Positions 24,342 to 35,130 of a stretch of 64,000 nucleotides of DNA are shown in pieces. This DNA comes from Excoecaria cochinchinensis (taxonomy: Eukaryota; Streptophyta; Magnoliopsida; Malpighiales; Euphorbiaceae). The position numbers and the translations under genes are program-made. The notes beneath the pieces were generated by a model, which ran no database searches, was not told the origin of the DNA, and saw nothing but the letters and a program-made list of their open reading frames with translations. The stretch covers positions 3,720,001 to 3,784,000 of the forward strand of contig CANTUQ010000037.1 of NCBI GenBank assembly GCA_947683425.1. The letters are read 5' to 3'. How positions within the stretch are numbered: the stretch's first letter is position 1; each line of letters begins with the position of its first letter.

Positions 24342-24420
24342 CGCACTTCTCACAGTGAAAAAAGATATCCTGACCCCCAACTCTATGGAACACAGGCCGC
24401 AATCGAACATAGGAATACAG
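24342..24420 (-). pseudogene. Probable captured exon piece of a CHY/CTCHY zinc-finger (RING E3-type) gene
   Basis: The minus strand encodes FDCGLC at 24390-24407 and, in another frame directly after, RVGGQDIFFHCEKCG ending at a GTAAGTAG donor (24341-24334). CGxCRVGG..FFHCxxCG is the CTCHY zinc-binding motif of RCHY1/MIEL1-like ubiquitin ligases. A 5-base TCCAT insertion between the two halves explains the frame change. No other exon of such a gene was recognised, so this rests on about 20 residues. Confidence 0.55.
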
Positions 24421-24670
24421 GAGCCTTGAAAAATACTGTTAAAAAGTGACGGAGGGAGATTGCACGGATGGTGTTAGAGCAGCGATGGTGAATGGCCGGT
24501 GGCTGTAACCTCGCCGTTGAGATGGCGAGGATGGGTGATGGAGCGGCTCAGGGGAAAAGGTAAAGACGAGGGATGTTTAATAAAAAAGGAACTCAAACAA
24601 ATGGGGTTTTTTTGCCCTAAATTTTTATATTGTATATTTTATTAATGTTAAATATAAAATATTTTCTTAA
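24421..24670. other. CACTA-1 GC-richer segment inside the right arm
   Basis: A locally GC-rich stretch (24470-24570) with GATGG/GGCGAGG words, just inside the right subterminal repeats. It could be the former 5' leader or first exon of the transposase gene or part of a captured gene; no domain is recognisable. Confidence 0.35.
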
Positions 24671-25069
24671 TCTATACCGACGGCTTACTGACGAAAACCA
24701 ACCTTCGCTATAACTAAATCCCAAGATATTTTCGCAGTTACTTACCGACGAAAATAAATTCATCGCTACAGCCGTCGGTAAATAAAAAATGCTTGTCTTA
24801 CCGACGAAAATTCCGTCACTATATGAATTAATTGGAAAAAAAATTTACCGACGGAAATAACCGTCGGTAAATTGGTCACTAACAATTGGCGCCAACATTT
24901 CCCGCCAATAATAGCGACAAATAATTATTTTCGTCGGTAAAAATGTCGGCATTCATCAAATTGAATTTTTTACCTACACATTATAAATTTGGTCGGTTAT
25001 CCGTCGGTATTATACTAATTTTACCGACGGAATATACGTCCGTCGGTAAAATCAATTTTTTTTGTAGTG
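24671..25069. repeat. CACTA-1 right terminal and subterminal repeats
   Basis: Repeated TTACCGACGGAA/CCGTCGGTAA units with variants such as TTACCGACGAAAA, ending TTTTTTTGTAGTG. Complements the left arm at 19439-19870. Confidence 0.9.
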
Positions 25070-25072
25070 CTA
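25070..25072 (+). repeat. 3-bp target duplication CTA, right copy of CACTA-1
   Basis: Matches CTA at 19436-19438. Confidence 0.85.
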
Positions 25073-26039
25073 GTAAGTCTAGGTTGTGGGTAGATAGGCA
25101 TACTTATAGGGACTACTATTGTAGCTGTCTACTGTTCTTTTGACACTCACTATATCCAAGACTTTATAAGTCTCCTATTATATTGTACCTTTAGGTACCT
25201 ACTATTCTGTATACCTACGGGTAATTTTATAATCCATACCTTCAAGTAATAATCATTTTGTACCTACAGGTATCTACTGTATAATCCCGTTATCCACTAT
25301 CATAGAAAGGCAGGTGAATAACTAAATGTGTAATATATTTTGAAATAACTATTTATCATATATACAAATAAGTATGATGATAATGACTTGAAAATTAATA
25401 TTGCCGAACACAATATAATTTGTGAATATAACAATGCATGTATGTTTATGTACATATCATTTAAACATAAACTCTACTTGAAAAAGTGTATTTCCATATT
25501 TTTTATTATTTATAATTTGTGTGCTTGTTTTTGGAATGACTCCTATGAGTGGTCATCCGAAATCAAATGTTTCCTACTAAACTTTATACTTAGCATGAGT
25601 GTTAACCTGCATAGGTACAAGTGTCAATACCGCTCCCAAGGATAATTTGTAGAGGTCGGGGCCAACACAAGTGTAAAAGGAAGTTTAATAGTAGGTTTCT
25701 TTTGTATATCAATCACATGTAATGTAATAGCTTTTTGTAAAATAAAGTATATGTACTAGTATTATGTAAGTAATGTAAATTGATAAATATGTGAATATAA
25801 GTATTTTGCACATGTAAAGATAAATGGATGAAACTATATACGATAAATTATAAATGCATGACATATAAGTAAAACGAAAAAAAATTATTCAAATGTATAA
25901 GATGGTATGTATATATTTGAAAACTGTAAATAGTTCTGATAATTATTAGTAAGTCTCTGTATACTATTGTGTAAACACCACTACAGACAGTCCTCTATTA
26001 CATGATAGGTTTTATAGGTTACCTATAGGGGGTGTTACA
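25073..26039 (+). repeat. Plus-oriented gypsy LTR, right part
   Basis: Continues the LTR interrupted at 19438. It opens with TAGGTTGTGGGTAGATAGGC at 25079, which is the inverse of the box seen in Tekay-1 and Tekay-2 LTRs, then repeats of TACCTTTAGGTACC and TACCTACAGGTA type. It ends GGGGGTGTTACA at 26039, an LTR end. No PBS follows, so this may be a solo LTR. Confidence 0.6.
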
Positions 26040-26679
26040 ATCATCTTAATATTATTTAAATGAGGAATTTGTTATATTAAGTCTCATTATACATTGTTGG
26101 CATAAATTGGTATAGTAGCCCTATTTATTTACATAAATATAAGCATAAATGTAAAATGATCAAGTTACAGATTTTTTAAATTGATTTTCTCAATCCACGA
26201 AGGAAACAAAGGTCTACTCTAGGTAGAATGTATAAATTTACCAAACAAATACATCAACCTCGATCTTGTTTTTGGCTTTGCTCCCTACACATCTTCCTAA
26301 TCTAATCCTATGTAATCTAATTACATATAACATCTTAGAAATCTCAATTTACATTTTAGGGGAATTAGATGAAAAGAGAAATACATCAAAAAAATAAAAA
26401 AGGTAGGACTTATGGATATGATTACTCATATAGGTCATTAAGTCCATAACTATTCATCATGACAAACATGCACCTTTAAAAAATTAATCTCTAATGCATA
26501 ATAGAAATCAACTTAAAATTTGATTAAATTCTTAACTTTTAAAAGTTCCAATTTGGTTATAGAGAGGAGTCACGGGCGCGGTTTCATAAGTAACGGTCAT
26601 GACATTCGCATTAATCACGATACGTTATGAATCCCAATTATTCCACATGTGTGAGTTTTGACATAGTCGTGAAGGTTAC
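26040..26679. other. Unassigned flank
   Basis: About 640 bp of AT-rich sequence between an LTR end and the start of the deleted Tat-like element. The segment 26560-26670 (around CACGGGCGCGG and ACGATACGTTATG) is less AT-rich, but I see no gene. Confidence 0.5.
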
Positions 26680-27924
26680 AGTGACGCGTGCCGGAACCTA
26701 GCAAAGGCCCTCGCTGAGCCCGCTTTTAGGGCTCGAGGGATTGGTTCGCGTCTTTTTGATCTTGGGTATCATGAGTCATCTTGGATGCCTCCTTTCCAAT
26801 AGAACATTGGAAAGGATCATCTAGACTCACAATGCCTTTGGGCACCTTTGAGGTATTTTGGAGTCGCCACCCAATTTACAAGAAATTGGGAAAGGTATCT
26901 GACCTATATTGGTCTAAACCAGAGAAGGTGTTCGGAACTTCACTCTTATTAATGACTTAAGTTAAGTTTATAAATGAGTTTTTAAGAAATTAAAATTCCA
27001 TCTCTCATCTCACGCGATTGTGCATTGAATTTAAGGTGCATTTGCAAGCATATTGAAACCGATAAATAAATAAATTACAAAAATGCAAAAGAAATGGGAC
27101 AGAACAATACCCTAAAAATGAATAAAAGATGGGACAGAACAATCGCCCAAAATGAATAAAAGATGGGACAGAACAATCCCCCAAAATAAGAAGGCATAAA
27201 TAATAAAACTTGCCCCAAAATTAATTACAAGGGCCCAAAAAATAAACACATTCAAAATAATTAAAAAAATACGTCATACATAAATCGGGTCATTTATTGA
27301 ATTTTAGGAACATTGGTTCCTTTTTATTAACTTAAAATCTAGAGAACTCTTTTTTGGGTATTGATTGAGAAAACTGGGATGAGGGATCCCATTTTAGGAA
27401 AATTTAGTTCTCCACTTAATAGTGAGGTTTTATTTGTTAAAATAGAACATTGGTCCAATTTATTAATAGAAATTCCCAAGTTATTAATTATTGTAAAAAA
27501 ACGTGATTTTCTATAATACGGATAATAGAAAATATATTTTACATACAACACATAAAAAATAGTAATAAAAGGAAATACAACAATTAAAAAATTGCAAACC
27601 CTAAATTTGAAGGCCTCTGATTCTCCGACCCAGGCACGAAGTGTAATTCGCATACATAAATAAATTTGAGGCAACAAAACAAAAATAAAATACAATGTTA
27701 GTAAAGTAAATTAAGTATTTAATGTAATATGAACAAATAAATTATAAGTAAATAACTAGACAAAAATTAATAGATGAACAACACAAATAAGTCAGCAAAA
27801 ATCATTAAATTTTGACAAATAATACATATCACTAATAATTAAGACAGAAATTAAATAGACAGAAATTACATATAGAATATTATATAAAGAACAGAAAAGA
27901 GAAGAAACGAAGAGAGGAGAAGGG

Positions 27925-28055
27925 GCGGCGCACGACTCGTGCATCCTTGCACGAGTCGTCCAAGGAGAGCACGACTCATGCAAGAGGTGCACAAGTCGTG
28001 CAAGGAGAGCACGACTCGTGCAAGAGGTGCACGAGTCGTGCACACCTCTCATAAC
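27925..28055. repeat. Palindrome array GCACGAGTCGTGC
   Basis: Six or so units of CACGACTCGTGCA / TGCACGAGTCGTG separated by short linkers (AAGGAGAG, AAGAGGT). Each unit is itself palindromic about a central base, so single units and pairs of units can both form stems. Counterpart at 32855-33000. Confidence 0.85.
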
Positions 28056-28764
28056 TTGAACAGAGAGACAGGGGAGCACGAATCGATCGGATAGCAAAAA
28101 AAATATAAATAAACGTAGCAGGGACACGACTCGGACAAAGGTTCAGGACTCGGACGAAACGAAGGTACGATCAGAAAAACATAAAAACAAGGATGAACAA
28201 AGTAACTTTAACAAAATAACATATTTGACAAAATGCCATAAAAACGTGCATATTAAAGCCACAAACATGTTTGTTTAATCATAATAGCTACTTATGATCT
28301 ATGTCTGATAACAAACAATAACAAACATGCAAATAACAGATTAACAAAATCAAATGAAAAAAATAAACAGAGTATGTACAAATGAAGAACACTGTAAAAC
28401 CAAAGTAAGAAAACGAAAGAAGAAGGAAAAGAGGAAGATTTCCCAGTATTTATCCTGAGATATTGACTTTAGATTTGTAGATGAAGAGAGCTGTAGATTT
28501 CCTCTTTGGTTTGCTTGAGAAGAAAAATTCAGAATGCCTTAAAAACCAAAATCGTTTTTCTGGGCTCTCAAAACTCCTCTCTCTGTGTTTTTTTTTCAGT
28601 TCAGTTTAGCTCAAAAATCCTCCTTTAGTTTCCTTTTCTTTTTCTTTTTATCTCTCAGACATGCATTAGGTTGATTCTCCACCAAACCATACATCAACCC
28701 ATGCCTTTCAAACCAACTCCCCTGAAATAGCGGAAGAAGGGACATGCTGGAGGGAAGAGACAGG

Positions 28765-28850
28765 TGAGACATTCATCTCACGTTAGTGAGATGGGCTTCA
28801 CGTTAGTGAGGCTGCCATCTCACTTAGTGAGATGGGCCTCACTACCCAGG
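28765..28850. repeat. Short hairpin array CTCACGTTAGTGAG, left LTR
   Basis: CTCAC-GTTA-GTGAG units joined by ATGGGCTTCA or GCTGCCAT linkers; about three units. The right LTR has more units at 33688-33836. Confidence 0.85.
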
Positions 28851-29011
28851 ACCCTAGGAAACGGCCCACAAAAACTTTTTTTTTAATTAAAAAACGGAAA
28901 ACATATTTTTTGAGGAAATTATTACTTTCATCTGGCTCTTGCCCGTGAATAGGCATCATTCTCATCATTGGGTAACTTCGGTCTGGGCTGGCTCAGGACC
29001 CGGTGTCTACA

Positions 29012-29833
29012 GTTGCCCCCAATTTTGGGGAACGTAGTGCCTGGGTGCCTAAGTGAGCCAAAACTCAAAGAAAGAAGAAGAGACGCGTACTTAAGGCAGC
29101 TGTCTTCTTGAACTGGGTGATGCAGTTATAGTGGTTATTGCCATATTGTCGGCGTATTATCCTTTATTGATGTGGTAGTGCCATGATCGTGGAAACCCTC
29201 CATGGAGCGGTAGTGCGGTCATCGTGCAAACCTTTCTAAAGTGGTAGTGCCGTGGTCATGCAAACCTTCCGTAGAATGATAGTACTGCCATCGTGCCAAT
29301 CCTTCTGAAGTGATAGTGCCATGGTTGTGCAAACCTTCCGTAGAATGGTAGTACCGCCATCGTGCAAACCCTTCGGAGATTTGAAGCAGTGGTGCCGTGA
29401 TCATACAAACCCTCCGTGGAGTGGTAGTGCCATCATTGTGCAAACCCTTCTGAAGTGATAGTGCCGTGGTCATACAAACCTTCCGTAGAATGGTAGTACA
29501 GCCATTGTGCAAACTCTTTGGAGATTTGAAGCAGTAGTGCCGTGGTCGTGCAAACCCTCCGTGGAGTGGTAGTGCCGTCATCGTGCAAACCTTTCTGAAG
29601 TGATAGTGCTGTGGTCGTGCAAATCTTCCATAGAATGATAGTACCGCCATCGTGCAAACCCTTCGGAGATTTGAAGCAGTAGTGTCGTGATTGTGCAAAC
29701 CCTCCGTAGAGTGGTAGTGCTGTCATCGTGCAAACCTTTCTGAAGTGGTAGTGCCGTGGTTGTGCAAACCCTTCTGAGATTCAAAGTAGTAATGTCGTGA
29801 TCGGGCAAACCTTCCGTAGAATGATAGTGCTAC
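29012..29833 (-). repeat. Interior remnant: PPT plus 3'UTR tandem repeats with a 145-bp higher-order unit
   Basis: After the PPT (about 29012-29026) and about 190 bp of leader-like sequence, units of about 36 bp built from GTGGTAGTGCCGTGGTCGTG and CAAACCCTCC run from about 29165 to 29833. A diverged form with TTGAAGCAGT recurs at 29381, 29526 and 29671, spaced exactly 145 bp, so monomers are organised in fours. Open frames across it are artefacts of the repeat. The final monomer abuts the right LTR directly. Confidence 0.88.
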
Positions 29834-30875
29834 TGTGACGCATGCTAGAACCTAGCAAAGGCCCTCGCTGACCCCGCTTTTAGGGCTCGAGGGGTTGGTT
29901 CGCGTCTTTTTGATCTTGGGCATCATGAGTTATCTTCGATGCCTCCTTTCCAATAGAATATTGGAAAGGATCATCTAGACTCACAATGCCTTTGGGCACC
30001 TTTGAGGTATTTTGGAGTCGCCACCCAATTTACAAGAAATTGGGAAAGGTCTCTAACCTCTATTGGTCTAAACCAGAGAAGGTGTTCAGAATTTCACTCT
30101 TATTAATGACTTAAGTTAGGTTTATAAATGAGTTTTTAAGAAACTAAAATTCCATCTCTTATCTGACGCGATTGTGCATTTAATTTAAGGCGCATTTGCA
30201 AGCATATTGAAAGCGATAAAATAAAGCAATAAATAAATAAATTACAAAAATGAATAAAAGATGGGACAGAACAATCCCCCAAAAATGAATAAAAGATGGG
30301 ACAGAACAATCCCCCAAAATAAGAAGGCATAAATAATAAAACTTGCCCCAAAATTAATTACAAGGGCCCAAAAAATAAATACGTTCAAAATAATTAAAAA
30401 ATGCATTATACATAAATCGGCTCATTTATTGAATTTTAGGAACATTGGTTCCTTTTTATTAACTTAAAATCTAGAGAACTATTTTTTAGGTATTGATTGA
30501 GAAAACTGGGATGAGTGATCCCATTTTATGAAAATTTAGTTCTCTACTTGATAATGAGGTTTTATTGGTTAAAATAAGACATTGGTCCAATTTATTAATA
30601 GAAATTTCCAAGTTATTAATTATTGTAAAAAACATGATTTTCTATAATACGGATAATAGAAAATATATTTTACATACAACACATGATAACTTCAATTTAG
30701 TATTTAGTTTTGATAGTATTTTCGTATGATTTGTGGGTGTTTAGTAGTGTTTATTATCATATCATGCTTACTTTAGATTAATTTTGTCAATCTTAGTGAA
30801 ATTAGAATTTTTATGCATTTTAGTTAGCATTTTGATTGAGTTTGAATTGTATTTGCAGCATTTTATTTTAGGTAC

Positions 30876-31275
30876 CTCACGTTCACAACGAAACTGGTTG
30901 TGACCGTGACATTCAAAGGATTCAAAAACAGTAGCTGGGCATACTATGGGTCACGGTCACAACCAATGTTGTTGTGACCGTGACATATTTCCTCATTGGG
31001 CATAATGCAGGCAGGAAGCACCTCACGGTGGCAACCTATATGGTTGTCACCGTGACATAAAATTCACCAAGGCAGAATCAATTGAGAAGGTACCTCACAG
31101 TGGCAAAGGAATCCATTATCACCGTGACATAAAGAATTCCTGGACAGAAGCTAAAGTTGAGCATCTCATGGTGGTAACAAATCTGGTTGCCACCGTGACC
31201 CCTATCCTGTGCGCAAGGCAGATTCACTTCCTCGACAACCTCACGGTGACAACCATTTGGTTACCACCGTGAACC
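30876..31275. repeat. Hairpin array CTCACGGT..ACCGTGAC inside the insertion
   Basis: Five or six units with arms such as CACGGTGACAACCA and GGTTACCACCGTG, ending in GTGACAT, and linkers containing GGCAGAAT, GGCATAATGCAGGCAG or AAGGCAGATTCA. Closely resembles the Tekay-2 LTR array (37448-37790), on the same genomic strand, though the two elements are oppositely oriented. Here the array lies just upstream of the TATA box. Confidence 0.8.
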
Positions 31276-31280
31276 CTCGG
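31268..31280 (+). promoter_or_regulatory. TATA box of the LTR-like insertion
   Basis: GGATATAAAAATACC, directly after the last hairpin of the array; supports plus orientation of this LTR. Confidence 0.55.
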
Positions 31281-32854
31281 GATATAAAAATACCAGTTTT
31301 CTATTTGGCGAGGGGAGTCGGATTTTTAACCTATTTTCATATTAGGGTTCTAATTCTAGAATTTTTATAATCTTTTCTATTGTTCTTAATTTAGTTTTTC
31401 AATTTTTTCTTGAGAATTAAATTACAAATCAAGAGTTTTACATTTAAAACACATAGTTTAATTTCAATACACAGTTTTTACATCCGGATTTCCAGAATTT
31501 TTCTCCGTCGAAGATTCGAAGAAGGAGATTGAAGAACGTGGGATTCAACCAGGATTTCCTCCTTAATGAATTTCTGGGTTTATTCTTTCCTTTTTTTCTT
31601 TTGATTTTTTAATGGATCGTGAGTAGTCTTTTAGTTGTTTGGGGGATCTTTGAGTTCCCTACTCGTGATGTGAATTCTGAACATCTTTTGAAATTAAATA
31701 TATGATTGAATGGTTTATTTCGCTGGTTCTTATCGTTAATTCATGGGATTTTTTTTTTCAAGTTAATTTCCAGTTTTGATGAATGATTTATTTCATGCGT
31801 CTTTGTTGGTTATTGAGTTGTATGGATTGGAAGCCATGATTTTTTATTTTCAGTTTTTATCATTCTTGCTGTATCTTTTGGACGACTCCGATTGAAAATC
31901 TAGAAGTGCAGAATTGTATGATTTAAGACTAGAGTGGCGAGTGAGATAATTAAGTTCTGGGTTGTTTGGCTCCGTATTGGGAAAATAAACCGAACTTAGG
32001 ATTTTAGACCCGTGCATAGGCTAGTTATATGGCTGGCTCCGGATTGGGATGTCATGTAATTAGAGTAGCTGGCTCCGAGTAGGGAAGCTTGGGTTAAGAG
32101 GGTTATCTTGATTTCATTCGTATATGTTTCTTAGATTAATTTAATTCATATTTGGGTATGTGGTGGATGAGTGAACCCGAGCAACGTTCTTTAATTTTTG
32201 AATTTTGCTTGTTGATTTCTGCCATCAATTTATTTTTATCCAGATTTTTGCTGTCAGTTTAATTCTTTTATTTTGAATTGCCTTTTTGTTGTTTAATTTC
32301 TTTATTTTTAATCAATAGAAAACTCAATCAATTCGAACGATTGGGAATTCTTTAGCATACATTTGATTTTCGTTACTTGCACACACAATTCCTTGGGTAC
32401 GATAATTCGGGGTCCTAAATTTATCCCACTGTATTACTTGCCGATTCGGTACACTTGCTGAGGTTGCGTTAAGTTTTTGGTAAAAAAAATAGTAATAAAA
32501 GGAAATACAACAATTAAAAAATTGCAAACCCTAAATTTGAAGGCCTCCGATTCTCCGACCCGGGCACGAAGTGTAACTCGCATACATAAATAAATTTGAG
32601 GCAATAAAACAAAAATAAAATACAATGTTAGTAAAGTAAATTTAGTGATTAATGTAATATGAACAAATAAATTATAAGTAAACAACTAGACAAAAATTAA
32701 TAGATGAACCCAAATAAGTCAGCAAAAATCATTAAATTTTGACAAATAATACATATCACTAATAATTAAGACAGAAATTAAATAGACAGAAATTACATGT
32801 AGAATATTATATACAGAACAGAAAAGAGAAGAAACGAACAGAGGAGAAGGGGCG

Positions 32855-33000
32855 GCGCAGGACTCGTGCATCCTTGCACGAGTCGTGCAAGAAGAGCATG
32901 ACTCGTGCACATCTTGCACGACTCGTGCATCTCTTGCACGAGTCGTGCAAGGAGAGCACAACTCGTGCACGAGTCGTGCACACCTCTCACAACTCGGACA
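32855..33000. repeat. Palindrome array GCACGAGTCGTGC, right LTR copy
   Basis: Same array as 27925-28055 but with a different unit order and number, for example a fused ACTCGTGCACGAGTCGTGCA near 32960. Indicates unit turnover since the LTRs were identical. Confidence 0.85.
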
Positions 33001-33687
33001 GAGAGACAGGGGAGCATGAATCGATCGGATAGCAAAATAAAAAATAAAAAATAAATGTAGCAGGGACACGACTCGGACGAAACAAAGGGATGATCAGAAA
33101 AACGTAAAAACAAGGATGACCAGAGTAACTTCAATAGAATAACAAATTTAACAAAATGCCATCAAAACGTGCATAACAAAGCCACAAACATGTTTGTTTA
33201 ATCATAATAGCTACTTATGATCTATGTCTGATAACAAACAATAACAAACATGCAAATAACCGATTAACAAAATCAAATGGAAAAAATAAACAGAGTATGT
33301 ACAAATGAAGAACACTATAAAAACAAAGCAAGAAAACGAAAGAAGAAGGAAAAGAGGAAGGTTTCCCAGTATTTACCCTCAGATATTGACGTTAGATTTG
33401 CAGATGAAGAAGCTCTAGATTTCCTCTTTGGTTTGCTTGAGAAGAAAATTTCAAAATGCCTTAAAAACCAAAATCATATTTCTGGGCTCTCAAAACTCCT
33501 CTCTCTGTGTTTTTTTTTTCAGTTCAGTTTAGCTCAAAAATCCTCCTTTAGTTTCTTTTTCTTTTTCTTTTTATCTCTCAGACATGCATTAGGTTGATTC
33601 TCCACCAAACCATACATCAACCCTTGCCTTTCAAACCAACTCCCCTGAAATAACGGAAGAAGGGACGTGCTGGAGGGAAGAGACAAG

Positions 33688-33836
33688 TGAGACGTTCATC
33701 TCACCTGTGAGAGTTAGTGAGGCGTCATCTCACGTTAGTGAGATGGGCTTCACGTTAGTGAGGCTGCCATCTCACGTTAGTGAGATGGGCTTCACGTTAG
33801 TGAGGCTACCATCTCACTTAGTGAGATGGGCCTCAC
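33688..33836. repeat. Short hairpin array CTCACGTTAGTGAG, right LTR copy
   Basis: At least six CTCAC..GTGAG stems, against about three in the left LTR (28765-28850). Includes a near-perfect duplication of CATCTCACGTTAGTGAGATG plus GGCTTCACG. Confidence 0.85.
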
Positions 33837-34004
33837 TACCCAGGTCCCTAGGAAACGGCCCACTTAAACTTTTTTTTTAATTTAAAACGGAAAACATATT
33901 TTTCGAGGAAATCATTACTTTTATCTGGCTCTTGTCCGTGAACAGGCATCATTCTCATCATTGGGTAACTTCGGTCTGGGCTGCCTCAGGACCCGGTGTT
34001 TACA

Positions 34005-34748
34005 ATTACCTCCCTGATATATGCACAAATTGCAAGTTTGGATTCATGGAGACCAAACTTAGGGAAGTTTAAGAAGGCTTGAAGATAGTTCACCTGCTTG
34101 AATCGGCATTGGGCCTAAAAGGAGGTCCATGGGCCGAACCTATGAAAAAGCCGAATCAAAGAGAGAATTTAAAGAGAGGCATGTGCAAGTCATGTGACTT
34201 GGACATGTGCCGGTCATGTGACCTCGACATGTGCCAAGGATGTGCCATGTCATGTGCTATGCATGTCCACATCATGTGACCTGTTATATATGCATTACAT
34301 GTGCTTTTATAAGTGGATTAGAGAGCTATTTGAATTGCGCTTTTATGTTGAAGTCTTAATTAATATTTTAATCAAGACTTTATGATTTTAATAAGCCTTA
34401 AAACATGTGGTCTTTTTTTATTAGGATAAGAATGGATTTATTTCATGTAATAAGTTTAATTTGTTGTATCTTAGAGTTAATAAGTGTGGGTTTTAGTAAC
34501 TTTGGTGGGAGCCCCATGTTTAAAGGCCTTTTTACTAATTTAGGATTTCTTTATTTTAAAAGGGTCCCTCATAATAAACCTTGTAAAATCAAATTTTGGA
34601 GAATTAAACTTGGCTTGGCCGAATTTTATGAAGAGAGAGTTCTTTAACTTGTTTTCTTCTATTGCATCAAGAATATAATTCTTATCAAGGTATTTGCTTG
34701 TGGCGAATTCTATTCTTTTTATAAAATCAACCTACTTGTATGCATTTT
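34005..34748. other. Unassigned flank left of CACTA-2, with CATGTGAC palindromes
   Basis: Non-coding sequence continuing right of CACTA-2 at 62925. Positions 34175-34275 hold repeated CATGTGAC/GACATGTGCC words, including the palindrome GGTCATGTGACC. The layout (hairpin patch, then TTTTATGAAGAGAGAG) resembles an LTR, but no ends were found. Confidence 0.4.
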
Positions 34749-35130
34749 CACTACAAGAAAATCGCAAATTAGCGACGAAAATTAGTGATGGAATTCCGTC
34801 TCTAAACACAAATAGTGATAAAATTTTAGAACAGCCACACACCGTCGTTATATCGGCCGTTGCTAATTTTAGCGACCGAAAATGTCCGTTGCTATTTTTA
34901 GAGATGGAAAATAATTTTCCGTCTCTAATTTTAGCGACGAAAATTTGTTTTCCATCTCTAATTTTAGAGACAAAAAATAATATTCCGTCTCTAAAAATAG
35001 CGACGAAAAATAATGTTCCGTCTTTAATTTTAGAGACGGAAAAGAATTTTCTATTGCTATTTTTTAATGGTTTTTTTCAATATATATAATAGTTAATAAT
35101 ATTAAAATTATTATTGACAAAATTCCATCG
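34749..35130. repeat. CACTA-2 left terminal and subterminal repeats
   Basis: TIR plus a dozen or so units of TTAGCGACGAAA, TTTAGAGACGGAAA and reverse complements (CCGTCTCTAA, CCGTCGCTA). The open frame across it is a product of the repeats. Confidence 0.88.

Larger units (their letters stand above)
19439..25069 (-). mobile_element. CACTA-1: En/Spm-type DNA transposon carrying host gene fragments
   Basis: A 5.6-kb element with terminal inverted repeats CACTACAAAAAA (19439) and TTTTTTTGTAGTG (ending 25069), a 3-bp TSD (CTA), and dense subterminal repeats of TTACCGACGGAA/CCGTCGGTAA in both arms. The interior holds a Transposase_24-like two-exon remnant (20303-21227) but no identifiable DDE transposase, so it is non-autonomous. 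Between the transposase remnant and the right arm lie minus-strand fragments of two unrelated plant genes. It inserted in a gypsy LTR. Confidence 0.93.
26680..29011 (-). repeat. Tat-like deleted element, 3' LTR (left)
   Basis: Starts (A)GTGACGCG, where the first T appears mutated, and ends GGTGTCTACA, the reverse complement of the Tat-type LTR start TGTAGACACC. Internal landmarks are an AGGGCTCGAGGG segment, hairpins of GCACGACTCGTGC (27925-28050) and hairpins of CTCACGTTAGTGAG (28765-28850). Confidence 0.85.
30684..32480 (+). mobile_element. LTR-like insertion inside the right LTR (Athila/Tat-like guess)
   Basis: Present only in the right LTR, so it arrived later. It begins TGATAACTTCAATTTAG, carries a TATAAAAATA box at 31271 after a hairpin array (30876-31275), and ends GTTGCGTTAAGTTTTTGG. 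That ending resembles the 5' LTR/PBS junction (TTTTTGGCGCC..) of plant gypsy elements, cut off after GG. No 5-bp TSD is visible (ACACA on the left, TAAAA on the right), so the right end is probably truncated. About 1.8 kb with no coding region. Confidence 0.65.
26680..34004 (-). mobile_element. Tat-like Ty3/gypsy element with collapsed interior
   Basis: Two LTRs in minus orientation (26680-29011 and 29834-34004) enclose only about 820 bp. The left LTR is followed by GTTGCCCCCAATTTT, whose reverse complement is the same PPT as in Tat-3. The interior is 3'UTR-type tandem repeat DNA. No PBS and no gag-pol remain at the inner edge of the right LTR, so a deletion removed everything between the repeats and the LTR. 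Flanking 5-mers GTTAC (26675-26679) and ATTAC (34005-34009) are a plausible TSD with one change. Confidence 0.8.
29834..34004 (-). repeat. Tat-like deleted element, 5' LTR (right), split by an insertion
   Basis: Starts TGTGACGCATGC, ends GGTGTTTACA, and aligns with the left LTR throughout, except for 30684-32480, which is absent from the left LTR. Without that insert it is about 2.37 kb. Confidence 0.85.

Noticed and set aside
29219..29808. Minus-strand open frames of repetitive protein (HDTTTSNLRR-like units)
   Set aside because: They arise from the 36/145-bp tandem array in a 3'UTR remnant; no start context, domain or conservation outside the repeat.
32434..33134. Minus-strand open frames with SCTSCALLARLVQ-like units (also 27339-28127)
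   Set aside because: They translate the GCACGAGTCGTGC palindrome array and adjacent LTR sequence.
27925..33836. CRISPR-like pattern of short repeats with spacers
   Set aside because: Units are palindromes with unequal, similar linkers inside plant LTRs; no cas genes and a eukaryotic context.
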